From Saprospiraceae bacterium (lineage in GTDB: Bacteria; Bacteroidota; Bacteroidia; Chitinophagales; Saprospiraceae): a DNA stretch of 49,541 nt. This document shows, piece by piece, positions 27,408-35,825 of this stretch. The position numbers and the translations under genes were made by a program. The stretch's first letter is position 1. Each line of letters starts with the position of its first letter. The notes under the pieces are model-generated. The model was not told the DNA's origin. It did not search any database and saw only the letters and a program-made list of their open reading frames with translations. The stretch is from contig JAEUUS010000353.1 in assembly GCA_016787545.1 (NCBI GenBank), positions 1-49,541 on the forward strand, written 5' to 3'.

Positions 27408-29071
27408 TAAAAGGTGTATTCAATACCACCGGAGGTATTTACAAAATGGTATTTGTGTTCGGCGACCTTGTTGGATAAATAGTAGGCGTTCAGGTATAAA
27501 CGAGTCGTTTTCAACGCCTTATAGGAAATTCCGCCGCCACCTCCTGCGGTGTAGCCTACTGAAGCACCATCACGGAGGTTTACATTCCAGTTTAGATTTG
27601 CCTGGATCTGAAGTTTTTCTTTCAACAGTTTACCTGCATTGGCCAGTAACCCGAAACTTTGATCTTCTGCGGCTAGGTTGTTTTTGTTTAGCCGACCATT
27701 GACGCCCAATCCAAGATTGTAGCCTTTTTTCTGATGTTGAAGGCTCCATAACACTTGGCCAAAAACGAAATCAGAACGCAGGGTTTGCAGTGTATACGGA
27801 TTGTAATCATCACTCTGCTGGTAGTTAACTGAAGCACTCCAGTTGGTACTCCTATCCCCGGATTGAAGCAACCAATGCGGCGAAATATTGAAAAATCGGG
27901 TGGCCTGTTGAAGCCTGAGCGAATCAGAATTCAGGTAGCGGTTCTCCTGTGTAAATTGAAAATTGTTGCCCTGGATGTCTATTCCAAATTTTTCAGAGGG
28001 ATTAAGAGAAAGGGAAAATCCTCCAATGACCCGTTGAGAACGGGCTGGCTTAAGATTTAGCAGGTCATCTGATTGCCACCCTGCATTACATTGCAAACGA
28101 ACCTTCCCTTTGTTCCACGAGAAGCCGGGATTTAGGGTGATCTGTTGTATATCCGTTTGGAAAAACCAAGCGCCCATCGAGCGGTATTCAGGTTCTACCC
28201 GACGATAAATTAATCCAAGCTGGAAGGGTCGGCTCTGATACCGAAGACCTGCTTCACCAGCAAAACTCAGGCTGGAACCAATGCGGACCGGAAAGAAACG
28301 ATTGACGGCTTTTGGAATATCTGAAAAATTATTTTCGCCTTCATCAGTAAGCAAATTTGTTCTGATATCCCGGGTGTACAAACTGCCTCCGCCATCTATT
28401 TTTAAACTCAGCCTCTTTCCAAAGGAAATCTTTGAAGAAACACCTAATACCAGATTTTCATCCGGGGTGAAATTTCGATACGTAGCTGCCTGCTGAGAAA
28501 CCGATGAACTATCATCTTTGGCTTTAAAAAAGATCAAATCAAAGTAGTTGCGTTTTTTTCCTACCCCTACCTTGAATCCATACCCGAGCCGTTTATAAGC
28601 GGGGCGTAAAATTATGGCACTCGTGGAATCCGCTTCACGGGCTTTTTGAAACCGTCCGCCAAGCGCTGCAAATCGAAAAGCACCAGGGTTCATTTCTACG
28701 CCTGCACCTAAAAAAGAATGGCCGGCGATTGAAAAAGGCGAATAAGATAAATTCCGGGTGCCAAGATGTAATTTCAACCATTTGAAGTTGGGACTGATGC
28801 CTAACTGTGAAAAGGGAACCTGGAGGGATTTGGTTTGGTTGGAAACCATGGCGTTTATAGGCATCGGAATGCCAAATGCGGTTAATACCGGATTCCCATT
28901 TATGGTCCAGAAAAAAGAAGGCTGCCTTCCCGGATAATTCTGCGAATTAAACGCTCCTAAACCCAATGAAACGGTGCCATGCAGGCTCACGGGCTTCTTT
29001 TTTGAATTTTGCGCGCTAAGCGGAATGACGCCGAAACCAAGTAAAATAAGCATAATGAAGGATCGGATCAT
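27407..29071 (-). CDS. Probable outer-membrane beta-barrel protein
   Basis: A 554-residue protein with signal peptide MIRSFIMLILLGFGVIPLSAQ. The rest alternates aromatic and polar residues in many short strands (FRFAALGGRF, YGFKVGVGKKRNYFDLIFFKA, GNNFQFTQENRYL) and ends with a short aromatic strand, HFVNTSGGIEYTF, the usual C-terminus of outer-membrane barrels. No family name was recognised. The start at 29071 follows the -7-like element at 29114-29121. It opens the second unit of the cluster and its stop overlaps the giant TANFOR gene by one base, suggesting fixed co-production. Confidence 0.75.
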   Translation of the reverse strand: MIRSFIMLILLGFGVIPLSAQNSKKKPVSLHGTVSLGLGAFNSQNYPGRQPSFFWTINGNPVLTAFGIPMPINAMVSNQTKSLQVPFSQLGISPNFKWLKLHLGTRNLSYSPFSIAGHSFLGAGVEMNPGAFRFAALGGRFQKAREADSTSAIILRPAYKRLGYGFKVGVGKKRNYFDLIFFKAKDDSSSVSQQAATYRNFTPDENLVLGVSSKISFGKRLSLKIDGGGSLYTRDIRTNLLTDEGENNFSDIPKAVNRFFPVRIGSSLSFAGEAGLRYQSRPFQLGLIYRRVEPEYRSMGAWFFQTDIQQITLNPGFSWNKGKVRLQCNAGWQSDDLLNLKPARSQRVIGGFSLSLNPSEKFGIDIQGNNFQFTQENRYLNSDSLRLQQATRFFNISPHWLLQSGDRSTNWSASVNYQQSDDYNPYTLQTLRSDFVFGQVLWSLQHQKKGYNLGLGVNGRLNKNNLAAEDQSFGLLANAGKLLKEKLQIQANLNWNVNLRDGASVGYTAGGGGGISYKALKTTRLYLNAYYLSNKVAEHKYHFVNTSGGIEYTF

Positions 29072-29081
29072 AAGAGGCAAG

Positions 29082-29098
29082 GCTAGACGATCAGTTGA
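29082..29098 (-). promoter_or_regulatory. Shared upstream motif TCAACTG-N4-TCTAGC (barrel gene)
   Basis: On the minus strand TCAACTG, four bases, TCTAGC lies between the -7-like element and the ATG. The same two words with a 3-base gap lie upstream of the sigma-factor gene at 33878-33893. Confidence 0.35.
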
Positions 29099-29113
29099 AT
29101 AAATTTGATTTTG

Positions 29114-29121
29114 CAAAAGTG
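29114..29121 (-). promoter_or_regulatory. -7-like element of the surface operon
   Basis: CACTTTTG on the minus strand differs from TAnnTTTG at the first base. It would start transcription near 29107, leaving a leader of about 36 nt. The deviation may reflect use of a different sigma factor. Confidence 0.4.
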
Positions 29122-29244
29122 ATTCGGAGACTTTTTTATTTGCCAGACGGATTTCCCATTGGCAGCTTTGGGTTTCCGATGGGTGCTTTTATGATTCATT
29201 GCAGGGAATCAAGCAGAGGTAAGCGCTGATGGCATTTTTTTTAA

Positions 29245-29289
29245 AATAAAAAGCCCGTGCTGCTTTCTGTGCAGCACGGGCTTTTTATT
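29245..29289. terminator. Strong bidirectional terminator
   Basis: A perfect 19-bp stem (29245-29263 with 29271-29289) has a 7-nt loop. The stem core is GCCCGTGCTGC, with A-run and T-run on the two sides. It lies 31 nt beyond the CHAT gene stop and separates the sigma/CHAT unit from the surface operon. Confidence 0.92.
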
Positions 29290-29320
29290 CCCATGTGTTT
29301 ATGGATAAGTGCAAACGATA

Positions 29321-32300
29321 TTATTCCCCGAACAAAACAAATCCTGCCCAGTAAAAAGGTAAAGGATGGTTCTTTTTAACTTCAAGCTGCGCTTCCCGAA
29401 AGGCCTCCTGCTTGCCCATTCCGCCAAGCCATTTTTCGTAAAATACAGTCATAAATGCTCTTCCAACCTTGTCATCCACATCCCAAAGTGATACCAAAAC
29501 GGCCTTAGCGCCGGCGATACGAAGTGCCCTCTGCAGACCAAACACACCTTCGCCATTTTGTATTTTTCCCTGGGCTGTCTGGCAGGCAGAGAGCACCACC
29601 AGTTCAGTTTTATCCAGATGCAGGTTTTGGGCTTCATAGGCACTAAGGATGCCGTCTCCCTTACCAAGGGAATTTTTATTAAGGGTGTTTTGTGCTCCGG
29701 CAAAGAAGAGCATCGAACGGAGCATAGGATTGTTCTCCAGAACCGCCCGACTTAGATTTGCGGTTCCACTTCGCACGTTAGAAAGAAAATAACCGTGCGT
29801 GGCAAGATGTAAAACAGTTGGGCTTTGTACCAATTTTACCGCGTCTTCTTTAGCAGCAACTCCCAACAAAACGGTTGTTTCCCAGCCTCTTTTTTGCATT
29901 AAACTTGCGATGTCATTCACCTCCTGCGCACTACCTGGCAATGAAGAAAGATTGAGACCTCTTGTTTCCTCTGTGTTTCTTAAAAGGTATTCCAATGGCG
30001 CAATTTTTTCGATGGAATCGGGCCTTTCGGAAACTGATCTAAAGGTGGCTGTTGCTACATCATCCTGGTCTTTGAGTAAAAACATAGGATTGCCAACCAG
30101 ATAGGCTGTTTTGGATGCACCTTGCACGGCTTTTTGGCCTTTTCGAATACCAAAGTCCCTGAGCGAAAAAACGTTGCGTATATCATAGCGATCTGCCACA
30201 TATTGCCCATCAGGCAACAAGATTGCGCCAATACTGATTTTCAAAAATCCTCCGTCAGCAGAAATATAAACCCGGGAAATGTCTTTTAAATAGGGTTCTA
30301 TCTTGCTCCAAAATGCCCGGTACAAATCTGCAGTCTGACCTTTGCCTTGATGGGATGCAGTTTCAATGAGGTATTTTTCAATTAGAAATTGATCTATTTG
30401 ATCCGCGGCAGGCAATAGAATGAATATGGGTTTTGGTTCTTCTTTAGTAATGACCATTACCGCATAATGTGCCAAATCGGTCGGTTCTAATTGGTATTCT
30501 GAATAATGCGCAATTTCAATAGCAGCCTCGCCATGCTGTAGCTTTTTTTGAATGTCAAGCCAGGTGGCTGAATTGCGCAAACTTGCTTTGGCAAAACCTG
30601 CACTTCTTATTAAAAGGACTTTTTCCAGGGAATCAGCTTCAACTTCCAAATTTGGTAAGCTTAGCTGCTGGTTTTTCAATACTTCCAGGGTTTGTGTATA
30701 ACACCAGGCCAATTGTGCCCTGACTTCACACCAATGGTTGAAAATTGGAGCAAGGTTGGAGTCTATCTGGATATGCTCTCTGATTTTTTGTGCAGATAAA
30801 AGTGAAATAGCCTTATTAAAAATTTGAAAATCAAGGCAAATGGACACAAACTCATCCGGTTGATTATTACTATACTGGACAGCTGTAAACATCATGTCAG
30901 CTGTGCGCCTCATAAATCTTAGTTGATCGAGCCAATCATTTTCATTTAAAATGAAACTTGCTTCGGCTGTCATTTCCTTTTGTATTTTAATCAGCTCTCT
31001 CAGGCTCTCATAAGCAGCAGACCAATTTTCTTGAAGTAATCCCAACTGTGCCCGGTAAAACAATAATCTTAAATAGTCCTGATTCTTGACAGAGGCAAAT
31101 TCGGAAGAATCACTTGCCAGATCAAGCAATTGAGCGCATTTTGAATAGCTGCCGGACTTTAAATAAGAGAAAGCAAGTTTTAAGGGTACCTGATTAAGGA
31201 TGCCACAATCTGGCTTGCCACTCGCCGTTTGACAGATTTTTAGTGCTTCTTCCTGGAGTGAAATTGCCTCTTCCACATTTTGCGTACAATCTGCCAGCAC
31301 GGATAAGGTTTCAGCCAAGTCCATTTGGTTTGAATTGGCATCTGACAATAGGGTGTTTTTTACCTCTAACGAGATGGCTTGAGCTTCGTGGATAAACCCC
31401 AATCCAAGCCGAATTTTGGCCTGACTTAATTTATTATGTAATGTAACGGCATGAGTTGGGCCCAGAGCATGTTCAAATATTTTTCCGGCCTCGACCAACA
31501 ATGCAAATGCATCAGCATCCTGACCCAATCTTGCGCGGATTGCTGCGTGACTTTCCAAGGCTCCACCATAATAGGCACTTGACCCATAACCGCTTTTTTT
31601 CAAATCTTTTAATACTTCAATAGTAATGGAATCAGCCTGATACAATTGACCACTTTCAAGCAAAAAGTTAGCATAAACAGATTTATTGGAAAGGATTGAT
31701 GGGTGATCTGGTGGTAAAAATCTGGAATAGGAATCTATGCACTTTGATATCCAATAACTTGCTTTTACAAAATTACCTTGATCCTGATTACATAATGCCA
31801 TTCCGCTATATATAGCACCCAGGGAAAAATCCTCTGGTATTTTGTTTTTTTGCCTATGAGCTAAGGCAGTATCATACCATTTTAAAGCTTGAGGGATATT
31901 CCTTTGTCCATATTTGTTGTCAGCTATGGAACGCAATAGAGAATTGTATTTAATAGTGTGATCGAGGTTTTGTCTTTCATAAGCTGCTTTGGAACACACC
32001 AAAAACGAATCTGCTTTCCAATGCTCCCCAGTTGTCAACAAAATGAAGCCATATATTTTAAGGAGGTCTGGATAAACAGCGGTATTTGGTGAGACCAACG
32101 CAAACAAAGGGTTCAAGGTTTCCAATCCTTTAGAGGACTGGTTTAAAAAGCGATAGCCATCAGCAATTCTGATGACCTTGGTGATGAATTGTATCGTATC
32201 CCGGATGCCTTTTTGTAACACTGCATCTTTCCATTTTTCACCCATTTCAATCGACGCTGGAGTATTTCGGGCATCGTACAGCGAATCAAATTGTAACAAT

Positions 32301-32377
32301 AATTCCGTCTCAGATTGTGCAAGGATCGAGCTATAGGTTAATACACAGCTTACGAATAGATAGATCAGCCTGGACAT
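29321..32377 (-). CDS. Exported TPR-CHAT caspase-like protein
   Basis: A 1018-residue protein with signal peptide MSRLIYLFVSCVLTYSSILAQ. Residues about 25-600 are tetratricopeptide-like helices. The C-terminal 330 residues form a CHAT domain, a caspase-related cysteine protease fold. Catalytic His861 is in VLHLATHGYFLS and Cys932 in LVVLSACQTAQG, followed by GEGVFGLQRALRIAGA and a closing FYWAGFVLFGE. Both catalytic residues are intact. An ATG at 32431 overlaps the upstream stop as TAATG and is an alternative start, but the start at 32377 gives the better signal peptide. An exported location for a CHAT protease is notable. The TPR part would recognise its partner. Confidence 0.88.
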   Translation of the reverse strand: MSRLIYLFVSCVLTYSSILAQSETELLLQFDSLYDARNTPASIEMGEKWKDAVLQKGIRDTIQFITKVIRIADGYRFLNQSSKGLETLNPLFALVSPNTAVYPDLLKIYGFILLTTGEHWKADSFLVCSKAAYERQNLDHTIKYNSLLRSIADNKYGQRNIPQALKWYDTALAHRQKNKIPEDFSLGAIYSGMALCNQDQGNFVKASYWISKCIDSYSRFLPPDHPSILSNKSVYANFLLESGQLYQADSITIEVLKDLKKSGYGSSAYYGGALESHAAIRARLGQDADAFALLVEAGKIFEHALGPTHAVTLHNKLSQAKIRLGLGFIHEAQAISLEVKNTLLSDANSNQMDLAETLSVLADCTQNVEEAISLQEEALKICQTASGKPDCGILNQVPLKLAFSYLKSGSYSKCAQLLDLASDSSEFASVKNQDYLRLLFYRAQLGLLQENWSAAYESLRELIKIQKEMTAEASFILNENDWLDQLRFMRRTADMMFTAVQYSNNQPDEFVSICLDFQIFNKAISLLSAQKIREHIQIDSNLAPIFNHWCEVRAQLAWCYTQTLEVLKNQQLSLPNLEVEADSLEKVLLIRSAGFAKASLRNSATWLDIQKKLQHGEAAIEIAHYSEYQLEPTDLAHYAVMVITKEEPKPIFILLPAADQIDQFLIEKYLIETASHQGKGQTADLYRAFWSKIEPYLKDISRVYISADGGFLKISIGAILLPDGQYVADRYDIRNVFSLRDFGIRKGQKAVQGASKTAYLVGNPMFLLKDQDDVATATFRSVSERPDSIEKIAPLEYLLRNTEETRGLNLSSLPGSAQEVNDIASLMQKRGWETTVLLGVAAKEDAVKLVQSPTVLHLATHGYFLSNVRSGTANLSRAVLENNPMLRSMLFFAGAQNTLNKNSLGKGDGILSAYEAQNLHLDKTELVVLSACQTAQGKIQNGEGVFGLQRALRIAGAKAVLVSLWDVDDKVGRAFMTVFYEKWLGGMGKQEAFREAQLEVKKNHPLPFYWAGFVLFGE

Positions 32378-32430
32378 TATGGTTTTAGATTTTATTGAAA
32401 TCAGAAAGGATGCCAATGATTTGATCAACA

Positions 32431-33279
32431 TTATTGTAACGCTTCAACCGCCAATTTCGCTTCTTTGCGGCGGTGATGATCAGGATCCTTAGCTATTCGT
32501 TCAAAAATGACCTGTGCATCCTCATGATGCCCCAATTGTAATCGTGCAATAGCTAATAGCCAGAGGCATTCTTTATCTGTAACCGGAGTTCCACAAAAAT
32601 TATAAATCTCGGCTCTGGCTTCTATCGGATCATTCTTGCGTAAAAATTCAACAATCTTTCCCCAGCCATAATTTTCATTGCTGTTTTTTAGATTGTACGC
32701 TGAATCATTGTTCAAGGTAATCCGCAGTAAAATGTTTATCAAACGATCGGTCTTAGCATCTAATTCGGGATTTAAACCCCTAATCCACGGTTCTTCCGCT
32801 TGTTCCTGAGGTGAAATGGGTCGCTTCGGTTTATAAATAACCACCAATTGGCTGCCCGATGTATCCGATTTCGGATTCACGTAGCGCGTCAAAGAATCCT
32901 TTTTTGTTTCAGAAGACATGGATGAACCATCGACGATAGATTCTTTTTGGAGTAGTTCAATGGCTTGCTCCTGAACTGGGGAGGTTTGAGGCAATTGAGG
33001 CGGGTTAGTCTCTTCCATTTGTTTGGGTATTTGGAACGAAGGTATTGTTGCCTCTTTCCGCCCAAACAACCAAAAAGCAATGCCTGCGATTACAACAATC
33101 AAGGCCGCTAATATCAACTGTCTCCAGAACCTTTGCCGGAGTAAAATTCGACGGTTGGCAGCTGCCTCTGCTACCTTTTTTTTGAGTTGAAGATCGGCAA
33201 GTCCCTCCATCACTTGCTTGGCTGCTTCTTGTTGGCGATCATCCGCATCTTCGCTCAAATATTGTTTGAAGTCTTCCAT
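32431..33279 (-). CDS. Single-pass membrane protein, candidate anti-sigma factor
   Basis: A 282-residue protein. Residues 1-50 are charged and cytoplasmic (MEDFKQYLSEDADDRQQEAA), residues about 54-72 form one membrane helix (LILAALIVVIAGIAFWLF), and about 210 residues follow outside. The end (CLWLLAIARLQLGHHEDAQVIFERIAKDP) looks like a TPR unit. No zinc-binding anti-sigma motif is present. The gene overlaps the sigma-factor gene by 25 nt and the CHAT gene follows, so the three are co-transcribed. The topology fits a membrane anti-sigma factor released by cleavage. That role is inferred from gene order. Confidence 0.7.
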   Translation of the reverse strand: MEDFKQYLSEDADDRQQEAAKQVMEGLADLQLKKKVAEAAANRRILLRQRFWRQLILAALIVVIAGIAFWLFGRKEATIPSFQIPKQMEETNPPQLPQTSPVQEQAIELLQKESIVDGSSMSSETKKDSLTRYVNPKSDTSGSQLVVIYKPKRPISPQEQAEEPWIRGLNPELDAKTDRLINILLRITLNNDSAYNLKNSNENYGWGKIVEFLRKNDPIEARAEIYNFCGTPVTDKECLWLLAIARLQLGHHEDAQVIFERIAKDPDHHRRKEAKLAVEALQ

Positions 33280-33869
33280 TGTTGAGCAAGTAGTATGAGT
33301 TTTTTCATGCAATCACTGCGTTTCATCTTTAGGGAGTCTACAGTGGTGTATCGGGTTAACCCTAGTTGAATAGCATCGTCATCGCTGTATCCATCAATGT
33401 GATATACCCGAATTACTTGTTCACAAGGCTCACCAAGTTGTTGGAGTAAACCGGCTACCAATTCCGAAGTTTCCATGCGTTTTTGATTGTATTCTTGATC
33501 AGGACTGACTAAATGATGTTGATTTTCAATGGGTTCAGTTGGCTGCAATACTTTTCTGGAAGCTGTCATGGCAACTCTTCGTATTACCTCTATCAAATAG
33601 GTGGTTGGTGAAGTGCCCTGAAAAACATAACTGCCTTCCTTGATTTTTCGCAAAAAAATCAAGGTGCTTTGGTTTATAATATCGTCCACTTCTGAATCAG
33701 GCAAACGGTATTGTCTGGCAAATTTTCGAGTACTATTCAGGGCTTTTAATTGCATACAGAGTATGGCCTGATTGTCTAATTGCTCAAGCCCTTGAAACAA
33801 TAGTTCGGGGGTGGAAAATCGTTTACACGGGTTTTGAGGCAAAAGCCATTCTGTGATGCGCATACGCAA
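33255..33869 (-). CDS. ECF-like sigma-70 family factor
   Basis: A 204-residue protein. Region 2 is seen in LPDSEVDDIINQSTLIFLRKI followed by GTSPTTYLIEVIRRVA, and region 4 in PCEQVIRVYHIDGYSDDDAIQLGL then SLKMKRSDCMKKL. This is the two-domain layout of ECF sigma factors. It would direct RNA polymerase to a small set of promoters. It heads an operon with a membrane protein and a CHAT protein, a layout typical of sigma/anti-sigma pairs. ATGs at 33869 and 33863 are both possible starts. The region 4 sequence is divergent, so the subgroup is not assigned. Confidence 0.8.
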   Translation of the reverse strand: MRMRITEWLLPQNPCKRFSTPELLFQGLEQLDNQAILCMQLKALNSTRKFARQYRLPDSEVDDIINQSTLIFLRKIKEGSYVFQGTSPTTYLIEVIRRVAMTASRKVLQPTEPIENQHHLVSPDQEYNQKRMETSELVAGLLQQLGEPCEQVIRVYHIDGYSDDDAIQLGLTRYTTVDSLKMKRSDCMKKLILLAQQWKTSNNI

Positions 33870-33877
33870 CGATCATT

Positions 33878-33893
33878 GCTAGATTGCAGTTGA
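33878..33893 (-). promoter_or_regulatory. Shared upstream motif TCAACTG-N3-TCTAGC (sigma gene)
   Basis: On the minus strand this two-part sequence lies between the -7-like element and the sigma ATG. See the matching site at 29082-29098. Confidence 0.35.
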
Positions 33894-33898
33894 GTAGG

Positions 33899-33906
33899 TA
33901 AAGGTA
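33899..33906 (-). promoter_or_regulatory. -7-like element of the sigma operon
   Basis: TACCTTTA on the minus strand, 7 of 8 with TAnnTTTG, about 30 nt before the sigma ATG and directly after the UbiB stop codon. Confidence 0.4.
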
Positions 33907-33924
33907 AACGGAAAATGTACATTT

Positions 33925-35559
33925 TTATCTCCGACCCCAAATAGCCCACAACATCAACGCCCCAGCCCCCCAAAAGCCCCACCGGCTCTCGTCCTGCCAA
34001 CCCATTTCCCACAAGCGTAAACTAAAGAAGCCAAGCCCGATAGCCAACACAGCCAGTACCAATTGCCGTAATACCCGAATCAACCGCTGAGCGCCGGCTT
34101 CTATGTCTGGCGTTCGGATCTCCACCTCTCCGGCCCGCACTTTTTTCAGGGTTTTCTGCACCTCATCCGGCAGCGCCAGCACGCTTGTCAGGGTACTTTG
34201 CAGCAATTCGCGCACATAGTTCAGTGGTCCGCCTTTATCCTGCATCAGGTATTTCTGGGCATACGGGCGTACTGTTTCCAGCGGATTGTAGGTGGGGTCC
34301 AGCGTATTGCAAAGGCCCAGCAATAAAGTAATCGTGCGGTTGAGCAGCACATAATCCTTGGGCATTTGCACAGTACCGGCAATACCCCGGAACCCAATTT
34401 CTGTGATCAGATCGGTCAGACTGTTGTTGAAAGGGTTGACTTTTATGTTTCGGAAATCGAGTCCTTCAAACTGAATTTCGTTTTGTAAAAAATTCCTAAG
34501 GGCGCCAATCAACTTTTTAGCCATCCGCTCTGCATCCTGCCCTTCCGCCAAAAAGCCCATGGTACGGCAGGCTTCTATCATGCCTTCCGTATCGTTTTTG
34601 ATGGCCGATTCGATTAATTGGGTAATGCCTTTTCTGATTTGAGGCGAAAGATTGGCCGTGGCGCCAAAATCCAACAGCGTGATACTCCCGTCGGGTGAAA
34701 CCAGAATATTGCCCGGGTGCGGATCGGCATGGTAAAAACCATCCTTGAACACCATTCTGCACCAAACGCGCAACAAACGCGCCGCCAAAGCCCTGCGATC
34801 CACTCCCCAGGCATCCAGCTGTTCCAGGTCGGAGATTTTGGCACCGGTGCAAAATCGTGTCACCATCACCCTGCGCGTGGAATATTCGGCAAATAACTGG
34901 GGGATTTGAACCTCGGGCTCTTCCACCAGATTTTGCCGGATACGCTCCATGGTGTTCGCCTCATTGGTAAAATCCATCTCTTCCTCAATCATTTGCCGGA
35001 TCTGGGAGTAGAGATACTCCATCCCCTTGATGTCCACCAGCCAGGCATAAATTTTGGTCAAACGGTGCAAAATACGCAGGTCTACCGATGCAATGGTTTC
35101 TATGCCGTAATGCTGCACTTTCACCACAACCTCTGTGCCATCAGGCAATACCGCCCGGTGTGCCTGCCCAATGGAAGCCGTGGCCATCGGGATCTCCTCT
35201 ATCTGTTGAAAAATAGTTTCCGGTGAGCGCCCCAACTCCTCCTCAATACGTCTGCGCACCTCCCCGAACGGACGCGCAGGCAAGCGATCCTGCAGGGCTT
35301 CCAGTGGTTTTTGAAACTCCTCTGGAAGAAAGTTCGACATCACCGAAAGCAGCTGACCTACTTTGATGAATAAACCCTCCAGCTCTAAAATGGCTGTTTT
35401 TACCCGCTCGGCATTACGTATATGCAGCGCCACAATCCGGCTTTGATACCATTTCCTGCCCATAAACCGCCTGCGCAGCGAAAGCCAGAAATAACTGAAA
35501 TACACCACAATAGCAGTCCAATATGCTTTGCGTACACGGCGGGAGGGGGAAAGAATCAT
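33925..35559 (-). CDS. UbiB/AarF (ABC1) family kinase-like protein
   Basis: A 544-residue protein. Residues 45-420 hold the atypical kinase fold with the KxGQ motif (LFIKVGQLLSVMSNFLPEEF), the A-rich loop ATASIGQAH, the catalytic HADPHPGNILV and metal-binding LLDFGATA. Two C-terminal hydrophobic helices anchor it in the membrane. UbiB proteins support isoprenoid quinone biosynthesis, probably through ATPase activity, so here the quinone would be menaquinone. Start MILSPSRRV at 35559 was chosen because the upstream ATG lies at the promoter. The gene is alone on its transcript and divergent from mntR. Confidence 0.93.
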   Translation of the reverse strand: MILSPSRRVRKAYWTAIVVYFSYFWLSLRRRFMGRKWYQSRIVALHIRNAERVKTAILELEGLFIKVGQLLSVMSNFLPEEFQKPLEALQDRLPARPFGEVRRRIEEELGRSPETIFQQIEEIPMATASIGQAHRAVLPDGTEVVVKVQHYGIETIASVDLRILHRLTKIYAWLVDIKGMEYLYSQIRQMIEEEMDFTNEANTMERIRQNLVEEPEVQIPQLFAEYSTRRVMVTRFCTGAKISDLEQLDAWGVDRRALAARLLRVWCRMVFKDGFYHADPHPGNILVSPDGSITLLDFGATANLSPQIRKGITQLIESAIKNDTEGMIEACRTMGFLAEGQDAERMAKKLIGALRNFLQNEIQFEGLDFRNIKVNPFNNSLTDLITEIGFRGIAGTVQMPKDYVLLNRTITLLLGLCNTLDPTYNPLETVRPYAQKYLMQDKGGPLNYVRELLQSTLTSVLALPDEVQKTLKKVRAGEVEIRTPDIEAGAQRLIRVLRQLVLAVLAIGLGFFSLRLWEMGWQDESRWGFWGAGALMLWAIWGRR

Positions 35560-35581
35560 AGATAAAGGATGGTTTTGCCAA

Positions 35582-35610
35582 CAAATGTAGGCGGTTCTCC
35601 TATTCACAAA
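35582..35610 (-). promoter_or_regulatory. Promoter of the UbiB-family gene
   Basis: On the minus strand TTTG (35607-35610), 17 bases, then TACATTTG (35582-35589) matches the Bacteroidota -33/-7 pair. The start of transcription would be near 35576, 17 nt before the ATG. Confidence 0.7.
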
Positions 35611-35692
35611 CCTTCCACATCTACGAATGATTGAATCTGTCGCACCACTTGTATTTATTCTGAATTGGAAGGGTGAATTATTTGGTGAAAAA

Positions 35693-35716
35693 TATTTTTA
35701 GACTTGTCTAAAAATA
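35693..35716. promoter_or_regulatory. MntR/DtxR-type operator
   Basis: Perfect 11-bp arms, TATTTTTAGAC (35693-35703) and GTCTAAAAATA (35706-35716), with a 2-bp spacer. It overlaps the -33 region of the mntR promoter. Its form fits metal-sensing DtxR-family repressors, and the next gene encodes one, so autoregulation is likely. Confidence 0.8.
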
Positions 35717-35720
35717 AATG

Positions 35721-35728
35721 TACCTTTG
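35721..35728 (+). promoter_or_regulatory. -7 promoter element of mntR
   Basis: TACCTTTG exactly matches TAnnTTTG and sits 4 nt beyond the operator. Transcription should start near 35734, just before the 26-bp hairpin. Confidence 0.75.
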
Positions 35729-35736
35729 TGGAAATA

Positions 35737-35805
35737 ATCACCGCGAAGTACGCAAAGTGCGCAAAAGGGGATCTTCTTAGCGCACTTTGCGTACTTCGCG
35801 GTGAT
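35737..35805 (+). repeat. 26-bp perfect hairpin in the mntR leader
   Basis: The left arm (35737-35762, starting ATCACCGCGAAGTACGC) and right arm (35780-35805) are exact complements with a 17-nt loop. It lies between promoter and start codon, 20 nt before the ATG. The arm is made of CGCAAAGT-type units of the intergenic repeat family. Confidence 0.9.
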
Positions 35806-35825
35806 CCAAATATTCCACCTATCCC

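Noticed and set aside
29321..32377. TPR-CHAT partner of a type III-E CRISPR effector
   Set aside because: No gRAMP, Cas or CRISPR array nearby, and the protein carries a signal peptide.
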